Positions 7,115 through 12,021 of a stretch of DNA of 12,021 nucleotides are shown here, piece after piece. The notes under the pieces were generated by a model, which was given only the letters and a program-made list of their open reading frames with translations, made no database searches and had not been told where the DNA came from. The translations under genes and the position numbers were made by a program. This stretch comes from Verrucomicrobiota bacterium (GTDB lineage Bacteria; Verrucomicrobiota; Verrucomicrobiia; Limisphaerales; UBA1412): the NCBI GenBank assembly GCA_017557085.1, contig JAFZAR010000284.1:1-12021 (forward strand), given 5' to 3'. The number at the start of each line of letters is the position of its first letter. Within the stretch, counting starts at the first letter, position 1.

Positions 7115-8041
7115 ATGGAACGACTGAACCATATTATAAAGCGAATCCTTTTTCTGATCCCTCTCATACTGGTGATCAGCTTTCTGGCTTTCTGCCTGGT
7201 GCGGGTAGCTCCGGGGGGACCCTTTGACTCCGAACGCAAACCAGCCTCTAAAGAGATCGAAAAGAATCTGGCGGCTCGTTATCATCTCGATCAGCCTGTC
7301 TGGAAACAATACCTGTATTTCCTCAACGGGATCGCGCATGGAGATCTGGGCGCATCCCTGAAATACCGCAACCACACGGTCACAGACATCATCAAGCAAG
7401 GTCTTCCCATCTCCATGATGCTGGGGCTGTTATCCTTTGGTCTGGCACTGGGGATCGGTGTTCCATTGGGATTCATTGCCGCGATTCGGAAAGGAACCTG
7501 GGTGGATTATTCCGCCACTTTGTTAGCTTTGGCCGCGATCTGTGTGCCGGGATTCATTCTGTCCCCCATGCTGATTCTGATTTTTTCCATTTATCTGGGG
7601 ATATTCCCTGTCGCTCTATGGGGAAGTTTTTCTCACATTGTCCTGCCGGTATTCGCCCTGGGCATTTACTTTTCCGGACGTGTCGCGCGTTTGACACGGG
7701 AAGGAATGATTACCGCTTTGCAGTCGGATTTCATCGTCACTGCCAGAGCAAAAGGGCTCTCTGACTTCTCCATTTATTTCAAACACGCACTGCGTCTGGG
7801 GATCCTTCCGGTACTTTCCTATTCCGGACCGCTTCTGGCCGACTTGCTGACTGGATCGTTTATTGTTGAAAACATTTTTCAAATTCCCGGCATTGGGGTC
7901 TTCATGGTCAATTCTTCACTGAATCGTGATTATACGATGGTGGTCGGACTGGCATTGGTTTACTCCATTCTTCTGCTTTTTTTGAATTTGTTAGTGGATA
8001 TCCTCTACAGTTACCTGGATCCACGTATTAAACTGCAATGA
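7115..8041 (+). CDS. oppB: OppB/DppB-like ABC transporter permease
   Basis: The protein has 308 residues, the usual length. Six membrane segments are expected. The N-terminus carries RVAPGGPFDSER after TM1, then RYHLDQPVWKQY and HGDLGASLKY, which resemble OppB closely. The cytoplasmic EAA loop that docks the ATPase is intact (TARAKGLSDF...LPVLSY, about 209-235). The C-terminus has IPGIGVFMVN, LNRDY and a final LDPRIK. It starts 2 nt after the glycosidase stop with no Shine-Dalgarno, so translational coupling is likely. Family members form the membrane channel with OppC for import of oligopeptides; some relatives import oligosaccharides, which would fit the glycosidase upstream. No binding protein or ATPase gene is in the window, so the partners must be encoded elsewhere. 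Confidence 0.88.
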   Translation: MERLNHIIKRILFLIPLILVISFLAFCLVRVAPGGPFDSERKPASKEIEKNLAARYHLDQPVWKQYLYFLNGIAHGDLGASLKYRNHTVTDIIKQGLPISMMLGLLSFGLALGIGVPLGFIAAIRKGTWVDYSATLLALAAICVPGFILSPMLILIFSIYLGIFPVALWGSFSHIVLPVFALGIYFSGRVARLTREGMITALQSDFIVTARAKGLSDFSIYFKHALRLGILPVLSYSGPLLADLLTGSFIVENIFQIPGIGVFMVNSSLNRDYTMVVGLALVYSILLLFLNLLVDILYSYLDPRIKLQ

Positions 8042-8955
8042 GCCGCATCCTATCACCATCCCGACTCGCGTTCAGACGATTCAAAAAGAACCGCCTGGCG
8101 GTCATCAGTGCGGTTTATCTGGTCTTACTGCTGGTCTTTATATTGATATATCCATTTTTTTCGGATGTAGATCCCAATGAGACCTCGGAATTTATCAATA
8201 CAGCTCCCAGTCTGTCCCATCTGTTTGGCACGGATGACCATGGACGGGATCTCTTTTCACGTACTCTGTACGGAACACGCATTTCGTTCCTGGTCGGTTC
8301 TGTGGGAGCTTTAGTGAGTTTGGTGATCGGAGTCCTGTGGGGGGCCACCGCGGGTTACCTCGGCGGAAAAATTGACTCCATCATGATGCGCTTTGTGGAC
8401 GTTCTTTATTCTCTTCCCTCCATTGTATTTGTCATCGCGCTGATGACTTCCCTGGAGGGGATCACCCAGCAATGGTTTTCCGAAACCGGCCTTCTTCAGG
8501 GAAACTCCGGACATATCGTGCGAATGCTTTTCCTTTTCATCGGCTTAGGCGCGGTCTCCTGGCTCACCATGGCACGTATTGTCCGCGGTCAGGTCCTGTC
8601 TTTAAGGGAAATGGCCTTTGTGGAAGCAAGCAGGATTTTGGGAGCCAGTCACTTGCGTATCATTCTCCGTCATATTATCCCTAATATCGCGGGAGTCGCT
8701 ATCGTGTATCTGGCATTGACCGTTCCGGCCATTATCCTGAATGAATCCTTCCTCAGCTATCTGGGCATCGGCGTACAGCCGCCGCAAGCCAGTTTAGGTT
8801 CTTTGATCGCCGGCGGCGCCGGACAGATCAATCCTCTCAAAATCTACTGGTGGACAATCCTTTATCCCACCAGTTTGCTGGTCACGGTGCTGCTTTCCCT
8901 TAATTTTTTGGGAGACGGTCTCCGGGACGCACTTGACCCCAGAAACGTAAAGTAA
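8038..8955 (+). CDS. oppC: OppC/DppC-like ABC transporter permease
   Basis: The protein has 305 residues. The start ATG overlaps the oppB stop (ATGA, 4 nt), a classic coupled pair. After the N-terminal TM comes the OppC_N region, then LFGTDDHGRDLFSR, GYLGGKIDS and VSWLTMARIVRGQ. The EAA loop is intact (FVEASRILGAS...RHIIPN, about 194-216). It ends with GDGLRDALDPR. Compared with E. coli OppC as I remember it, about 20 extra residues (about 142-163, ITQQWFSETG...) sit in a loop between two membrane segments, probably on the periplasmic side. It pairs with OppB to form the channel. The gene is followed by a weak hairpin and then the unrelated aroQ, so the operon has no oppDF genes. Confidence 0.88.
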   Translation: MSRILSPSRLAFRRFKKNRLAVISAVYLVLLLVFILIYPFFSDVDPNETSEFINTAPSLSHLFGTDDHGRDLFSRTLYGTRISFLVGSVGALVSLVIGVLWGATAGYLGGKIDSIMMRFVDVLYSLPSIVFVIALMTSLEGITQQWFSETGLLQGNSGHIVRMLFLFIGLGAVSWLTMARIVRGQVLSLREMAFVEASRILGASHLRIILRHIIPNIAGVAIVYLALTVPAIILNESFLSYLGIGVQPPQASLGSLIAGGAGQINPLKIYWWTILYPTSLLVTVLLSLNFLGDGLRDALDPRNVK

Positions 8956-8957
8956 AG

Positions 8958-8978
8958 GGAATCAATCAGATAGATTCC
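8958..8978 (+). terminator. Weak hairpin after oppC, possible terminator
   Basis: GGAATC (8958-8963) pairs with GATTCC (8973-8978) across a 9-nt loop, followed by ATATTTCTT. The stem is short and AT-rich. A second small stem (TTCTT/AAGAA, 8983-8995) and a T-run at 9005-9010 follow. It marks a plausible end of the glycosidase-OppBC transcript but is not strong. Confidence 0.35.
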
Positions 8979-9011
8979 ATATTTCTTCGCAAGAAGTTTC
9001 GCAGTTTTTTG

Positions 9012-9041
9012 TGGACTTTTGGGTGTTCTCTGGTGTAGAAT
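9012..9041 (+). promoter_or_regulatory. Candidate promoter for aroQ
   Basis: TGGACT (9012-9017, 4 of 6) and TAGAAT (9036-9041, 5 of 6) are spaced by 18 nt. The -10 ends 9 nt before the ATG at 9051, and no Shine-Dalgarno is present, so a leaderless or near-leaderless message is possible. This is sequence match only. Confidence 0.3.
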
Positions 9042-9050
9042 GACGTTGCC

Positions 9051-9485
9051 ATGAAGGTGCTTTATCTGAATGGGCCAAATTTGAATATGCTGGGAGTGCG
9101 TGAGCCTTCCATTTATGGAACGCTTTCGCTGAGTGATATTGAGCAAAAAGTGAAGAAAAAAGCTTCCCAGTCTGGCATTGAGGTAGAGTTCCGGCAGAGC
9201 AATCATGAGGGCGTATTGGTTGATTGGATACAACAAGCTCTGGGTCAATTTGATGCGATTGTTCTGAACGCGGGTGCCTATACCCATACGAGTGTCGCGA
9301 TACGTGACGCGATCAAGGGAACCGGCATTCCTACTGTGGAGATCCATCTGTCGAATGTCTTTTCGAGAGAGGATTTTAGACACAAATCCTACTTATCTCC
9401 CGTATGTATTGGGGTGATATGTGGTTTTGGTGCAGAAAGCTACTCATTAGCATTAGATGCTATAGCGAATTTTAAGAAGAAATAA
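9051..9485 (+). CDS. aroQ: Type II 3-dehydroquinate dehydratase
   Basis: The protein has 144 residues, the normal length. It catalyses trans-dehydration of 3-dehydroquinate to 3-dehydroshikimate, step three of the shikimate pathway, in the cytoplasm as a dodecamer in known members. All family landmarks are present in order: LNGPNLNMLG, the lid Arg17, catalytic Tyr22 in IYG, QSNHEG (51-54), LNAGAYTHTS (Asn73), and catalytic His99 in EIHLSN followed by REDFRHKSY. The ATG is fixed by the canonical N-terminus MKVLYLNGPN. It is followed by accB and accC in the same direction, an arrangement known from other bacteria. A hairpin with U-rich tail sits between aroQ and accB. Confidence 0.96.
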   Translation: MKVLYLNGPNLNMLGVREPSIYGTLSLSDIEQKVKKKASQSGIEVEFRQSNHEGVLVDWIQQALGQFDAIVLNAGAYTHTSVAIRDAIKGTGIPTVEIHLSNVFSREDFRHKSYLSPVCIGVICGFGAESYSLALDAIANFKKK

Positions 9486-9491
9486 TCAGTT

Positions 9492-9533
9492 TGCCCCTGC
9501 GGCAACAAACAATTGCCAGGGCATTATTATTTT
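9492..9533 (+). terminator. Stem-loop with U-rich tail between aroQ and accB (terminator or attenuator)
   Basis: GGCAA (9501-9505) pairs with TTGCC (9513-9517) around a 7-nt loop. An outer stem pairs TGCCC (9492-9496) with GGGCA (9519-9523), with a small asymmetric internal loop. TTATTATTTT follows directly and runs into the TTG start of accB at 9532. This looks like a rho-independent terminator, yet accB begins inside its tail, so read-through control of accBC is possible. Confidence 0.5.
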
Positions 9534-9990
9534 GGATATTAAAGACATTAAGTCCATAATTGATTTGATGAAGCTGAATTCCCTCTCGGAGTTCGAGTTA
9601 GAGAAAGAAGGCTTCAAAATAAAACTCAAACGCTCGATAAATGGAACAGAAGATGAGACTTCCGAGGAAAAGGCACCTTTGCCTCATCCACAAAAAGCTC
9701 ATACTTCTGTCGCGGAAACAGGCAGTGCGGCACCTTCCAAAGATCCTGTATTAGTTGATATAAAGGCTCCGATGGTAGGCACTTTTTATCTTTCTCCGTC
9801 TCCTGAATCCGCTCCTTATGTTGAGAGAGGCTCGCAAGTCAACCCGGATACCGTCGTGTGCATCGTTGAGGCGATGAAGGTGATGAATGAAATCAAAGCC
9901 GAAGTGCGAGGCACTGTCGTGGAAGTGGCGGCAACCAATGGCAAACCGGTTGAATTCGGCCAAACTCTTTTCAGGATCAAACCTAATTGA
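9532..9990 (+). CDS. accB: Biotin carboxyl carrier protein of acetyl-CoA carboxylase
   Basis: The protein has 152 residues. The N-terminal helix region MDIKDIKSIIDLM is the usual AccB start and supports initiation at TTG 9532; no better ATG exists upstream. A flexible Pro/Ala-rich linker (about 40-72) leads to the biotinyl domain (about 73-152): KAPMVGTFYLSPSPESAPYV, then VEAMKVMNEI with the biotin-accepting Lys116, and a closing FGQTLFRI. The insertion around YLSPSPESAPYV is the thumb loop typical of bacterial AccB. The protein carries carboxybiotin between biotin carboxylase (AccC, next gene) and carboxyltransferase (AccAD, not in the window) in malonyl-CoA synthesis. No Shine-Dalgarno is seen, and a hairpin ends 8 nt before the start. 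Confidence 0.95.
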   Translation: MDIKDIKSIIDLMKLNSLSEFELEKEGFKIKLKRSINGTEDETSEEKAPLPHPQKAHTSVAETGSAAPSKDPVLVDIKAPMVGTFYLSPSPESAPYVERGSQVNPDTVVCIVEAMKVMNEIKAEVRGTVVEVAATNGKPVEFGQTLFRIKPN

Positions 9991-9998
9991 TTTCAGCC

Positions 9999-10028
9999 AT
10001 TTGATGATGACCGGTCTTAAAGTCAAAT
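9999..10028 (+). repeat. Inverted repeat in the accB-accC gap
   Basis: ATTTGA (9999-10004) pairs with TCAAAT (10023-10028). The loop contains an 8-bp perfect palindrome, GACCGGTC (10009-10016). The structure ends 11 nt before the accC ATG. There is no U-tract, so it is more likely a processing or translation-modulating element than a terminator. It may also be chance. Confidence 0.3.
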
Positions 10029-10039
10029 AGCTGGTTCTT

Positions 10040-11395
10040 ATGTTTGAAAAAATCCTTATCGCGAATCGTGGAGAAATTGCGGTGCGTATCATCCGCACCT
10101 GCAAGGAGATGAATATCCGCACGGTAGCCGTTTACTCCGAAGCGGATGCCAATTCCATGCATGTCCAGCTGGCCGATGAGGCTATTTGTATCGGCAAAGC
10201 CCCGGTAGCCGACAGCTATCTCCGGATCGACCGCATCATCAGCGCCGCGGAAATCACAGACGTGGACGCTATCCATCCGGGATACGGACTTCTTTCGGAA
10301 AACGCTCACTTCGCGGATGTCTGCGAAAACTGCAATATCAAGTTCATTGGCCCCAGCTCGGATGCCATGAACGCTCTGGAAGATAAAGCCCTCAGCCGTC
10401 TGCTGGCCAAGAAGGCCGGTGTTCCCATTCCTCCGGGATCCGACGGCACTGTGGATAATCGCGAAGACGCTCTGGATATCGCGCATAAGATCGGATACCC
10501 TGTTCTGATCAAGGCTGTCGCCGGAGGCGGCGGATGCGGAATGCGCATTGCCCATAATGATATTTCTCTGGTCAATAATTTCTACGCCGCCAAAAATGAA
10601 GCGGAAAAAGCTTTCGGGAACAGCGGCGTTTATATCGAAAAATTCATCGAGGTCTCTCATCATGTCGAATTCCAGATCCTGGCCGATAATAAAGGAAATG
10701 TCGTTCATCTGGGCGAGAGAGACTGCTCTATCCAGCGCAGGAATCAGAAACTTCTGGAAGAGACCCCTTCTCCCCTGATAGATAACCGCTTCAAAGACCT
10801 GCGCAAGAAGATGAGCCGCGCGGCCATCGCCATTGCCAAAGCGGCCAATTATACCAATGCCGGCACGGTCGAATTCATCGTGGACGAGAAAGGAAATTAC
10901 TACTTCCTGGAGATGAACAAGCGCATTCAGGTAGAGCATCCCATCACGGAAGAAGTCACCGGAATAGACATCGTCCGCGAGCAGATATCCATCGCGGCGG
11001 ATAATCCTTTAAGTTTCAAGAGCGTTCAATCCGAAGGCCACGCCATCGAATGCCGGATCAACGCGGAAGACCCTCAAAACAATTTCCGTCCGCATCCCGG
11101 AACGATCAAAATGCTTTATACTCCCGGCGGACGCGGTGTGCGTTTTGACAGTCATATTTATGCCGGCTACAGCATCCCTCCCTATTACGATTCCATGCTG
11201 GGCAAACTGATCGTCTGGGGCAAAGACCGCCCGGATGCCATCAGCAGAATGTCCCGCGCGCTAAGTGAGCTGATGATCACGGATGTCAAAACAACGGCTA
11301 ATTTCCTGCAAACGATCCTCAGCAATCAACAATTCCTCAGAGGAAACTATACAACTAATTTTGTTGAGAAGCTGCTCAAGGAAAGCTCCAATTGA
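10040..11395 (+). CDS. accC: Biotin carboxylase subunit of acetyl-CoA carboxylase
   Basis: The protein has 451 residues, the normal length. It uses ATP and bicarbonate to carboxylate biotin on AccB. The N-terminal domain shows KILIANRGEIAVRIIRTCKE and HPGYGLLSEN. The ATP-grasp domain shows Lys116, Lys158, the glycine-rich loop AGGGGCGM (161-168), HVEFQ (208-212), ERDCSIQRRNQK (227-237), TVEFI (276-280) and EMNKRIQVEHP (291-301). The C-terminal domain has ECRINAEDP and PHPG. Two changes stand out: Cys166 in the glycine loop where Arg or Lys is usual, and Lys294 where Thr is common. The core catalytic residues (Glu291, Asn293, Arg295 by motif) remain, so it should be active. The start ATG is fixed by the canonical N-terminus; no Shine-Dalgarno is visible. 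The gap to accB is 49 nt. Confidence 0.96.
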   Translation: MFEKILIANRGEIAVRIIRTCKEMNIRTVAVYSEADANSMHVQLADEAICIGKAPVADSYLRIDRIISAAEITDVDAIHPGYGLLSENAHFADVCENCNIKFIGPSSDAMNALEDKALSRLLAKKAGVPIPPGSDGTVDNREDALDIAHKIGYPVLIKAVAGGGGCGMRIAHNDISLVNNFYAAKNEAEKAFGNSGVYIEKFIEVSHHVEFQILADNKGNVVHLGERDCSIQRRNQKLLEETPSPLIDNRFKDLRKKMSRAAIAIAKAANYTNAGTVEFIVDEKGNYYFLEMNKRIQVEHPITEEVTGIDIVREQISIAADNPLSFKSVQSEGHAIECRINAEDPQNNFRPHPGTIKMLYTPGGRGVRFDSHIYAGYSIPPYYDSMLGKLIVWGKDRPDAISRMSRALSELMITDVKTTANFLQTILSNQQFLRGNYTTNFVEKLLKESSN

Positions 11396-11407
11396 TTTGT
11401 AAAGAAC

Positions 11408-11424
11408 CACAGATCAACACGGAT
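11408..11424. repeat. Short direct-repeat motif (CACAGAT / CACGGAT, 10-nt period)
   Basis: CACAGAT (11408-11414) and CACGGAT (11418-11424) recur with a 10-nt period. From memory, similar ACCACAGAT...CACGGAT runs occur in intergenic DNA of several environmental and PVC bacteria. Here only two units remain, directly in front of the palindromic element that follows. Confidence 0.35.
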
Positions 11425-11425
11425 A

Positions 11426-11478
11426 TGTAGAGCCGCGCGACCCGCGCGGCTGAGACGACCGAATCGGCCGTCTCTACA
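11426..11478. repeat. Cloverleaf-like palindromic intergenic element
   Basis: The ends TGTAGAG (11426-11432) and CTCTACA (11472-11478) are perfect inverted repeats. Inside are two hairpins. AGCCGCGC (11431-11438) pairs with GCGCGGCT (11444-11451) around a 5-nt loop. GAGACG (11452-11457) pairs with CGTCTC (11469-11474), continuing past one mismatch to CCG/CGG. It is much more GC-rich than the flanks. It is too short to code and resembles a REP/MITE-type dispersed element. Confidence 0.5.
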
Positions 11479-11483
11479 AACGC

Positions 11484-11519
11484 AAAAAAAATCCCCGGTG
11501 CTGTTTCACATCGGGGATT
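11484..11519 (-). terminator. Rho-independent terminator for the minus-strand Ig-domain gene
   Basis: AATCCCCG (11490-11497) pairs with CGGGGATT (11512-11519), with an inner GTG/CAC extension. On the minus strand the stem is followed by eight T (complement of A 11484-11491), the classic terminator form. It lies 26 nt past the stop of the minus-strand gene. The plus-strand side has only TTCTTCGTTGT after the stem, so any termination of accC transcripts would be weak. Confidence 0.75.
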
Positions 11520-11533
11520 CTTCGTTGTATAAT
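11505..11533 (+). promoter_or_regulatory. Near-consensus promoter facing the 3' end of the minus-strand gene
   Basis: TTCACA (11505-11510, 5 of 6) and a perfect TATAAT (11528-11533) are spaced by 17 nt. This is the best sigma-70-type match I see in the window. It points rightwards, so a transcript from about 11540 would be antisense to the Ig-domain gene. The -35 overlaps the loop and right side of the terminator hairpin, so chance is possible. Confidence 0.3.
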
Positions 11534-11544
11534 GAGTGACTAAA

Positions 11545-12021
11545 CTATTTCGCCGCTCTGAAGAATTTCTTGCCGGACGCAGGGCTGAATGTATAGGTAC
11601 CGCCCTGGGTGCCGCTTACATTCTTCCAGGTCTTCATATCCGTGCTTTCCTGGAGGGTGCCGGTAAAGGTGATCTTCCACTTGCCGCTTCCGGCCGGTTC
11701 CAGTTTCAGTTCCGGCGCTCCTTCCTGCGCCAGCGTCAGGGTCGCCGGACTGCTCATCACCGCTCCCTGAGCGTTTATGATCATCACCATGTATGACCCG
11801 GCATCGCTCGCTTTCACGCTCCCGATCGTATAGCTGGAACCGGTCGCTCCACTGATGGGCGCACCGTCTTTCATCCACTGATAAAGCAGCGGTTCGCTTC
11901 CGGTGGCCGTCACGCTGAAGGTCACACTGCCGCCTTCGCTGACGGTCTGGCTCTTCGGCTGGGCGGTAATGACCGGCGCGGATGGCGCGGCTGTAAATGT
12001 TACGTTCTGGACGGCGATATC
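11545..12021 (-). CDS. Ig-domain surface/secreted protein, C-terminal part (5' end beyond window)
   Basis: The frame is open from base 12021 down to TAG at 11545-11547, giving 158 visible residues; the start lies beyond the right edge. An Ig-like domain (I-set/Ig_3 type) covers about residues 14-96. It runs from PVITAQPKSQTVSEGGSV through the core LLYQWMKDG to SDAGSYMVMIINAQG, with Trp and Tyr in the usual core positions. The first Cys of eukaryotic Ig domains is replaced, as is common in bacteria. A short C-terminal beta unit follows (WKITFTGTLQ, STDMKTW, YTFSPASGKKFFRAAK). Such W...FFR endings are frequent on large secreted proteins of Verrucomicrobia and relatives. An internal GTG at 11925 is not the start, because the Ig domain begins upstream. 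The function is adhesion or structural; the upstream domains are unseen. Base composition is more GC-rich than the left half of the window. Confidence 0.82.
   Translation of the reverse strand, partial: DIAVQNVTFTAAPSAPVITAQPKSQTVSEGGSVTFSVTATGSEPLLYQWMKDGAPISGATGSSYTIGSVKASDAGSYMVMIINAQGAVMSSPATLTLAQEGAPELKLEPAGSGKWKITFTGTLQESTDMKTWKNVSGTQGGTYTFSPASGKKFFRAAK

Noticed and set aside
9983..10939. Minus-strand open frame of 318 codons opposite accC
   Set aside because: It lies antisense to a clearly functional accC with full motif conservation, has no recognisable domain, and low-stop antisense frames are expected from the codon use there.
11426..11478. tRNA or tmRNA fragment suggested by the cloverleaf shape
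   Set aside because: No TPsiC-type GTTCRANNC motif, no anticodon arm with expected lengths and no CCA end; the arms are simple palindromes.
11536..11796. Plus-strand GTG frame downstream of the antisense promoter candidate
   Set aside because: It is opposite a well-supported Ig-domain gene. Its Arg/His-rich composition looks like a reverse-frame shadow, and the GTG lies before the predicted transcription start.
1..12021. CRISPR array, integrase, toxin-antitoxin or known defence module
   Set aside because: No regularly spaced repeats and no recognisable nuclease, integrase or toxin motifs were found on either strand.

Overview
The window looks like a chromosomal segment from a free-living or gut-type bacterium of the PVC group, most plausibly Lentisphaerota/Victivallales-like. 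This is inference from content: a secreted subtilase with tandem YDG/MBG-like repeats, paired secreted discoidin-domain proteins, an Ig-domain protein ending in a W...FFR tail, an Agl23/TIGR03663-type membrane glycosyltransferase, and intergenic palindromic repeats. No rRNA, tRNA, CRISPR array, transposase or phage gene was seen. Shine-Dalgarno sequences are nearly absent. Only the GTG-started glycosyltransferase gene has a clear AGGAGA.

Layout. 1-1371 is the 3' part of a secreted S8 serine peptidase whose catalytic Asp lies off the left edge. 1372-1569 is a hairpin-bearing spacer with a candidate promoter. 1570-2962 holds two tandem paralogous discoidin (F5/8 type C) secreted proteins separated by a strong hairpin. 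2985-4583 is a multi-pass membrane glycosyltransferase of the Agl23 type. 4626-8955 is a compact operon: an exported clan GH-A glycoside hydrolase, then OppB-like and OppC-like permeases (2-nt gap, then a 4-nt ATGA overlap). A 12-bp palindrome lies in the spacer of its candidate promoter. No oppA, oppD or oppF is present in the window. 9051-11395 is a housekeeping block: aroQ (type II 3-dehydroquinase), accB (biotin carboxyl carrier) and accC (biotin carboxylase). 11396-11544 is a repeat- and terminator-rich spacer. 11545-12021 (minus strand) is the 3' part of an Ig-domain surface or secreted protein.

How the genes may work together. The left half reads as an envelope/carbohydrate region: secreted peptidase, carbohydrate- or surface-binding discoidin proteins, a polyprenyl-sugar-dependent membrane glycosyltransferase, and a secreted glycosidase fused transcriptionally to an oligopeptide-type permease pair. 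The right half is shikimate plus fatty-acid initiation. I see no textbook defence or mobile system. The most interesting points are the glycosidase-OppBC operon with its palindrome, the discoidin pair beside the Agl23-type enzyme, the structured start regions without Shine-Dalgarno, and a near-consensus promoter facing the 3' end of the minus-strand gene.
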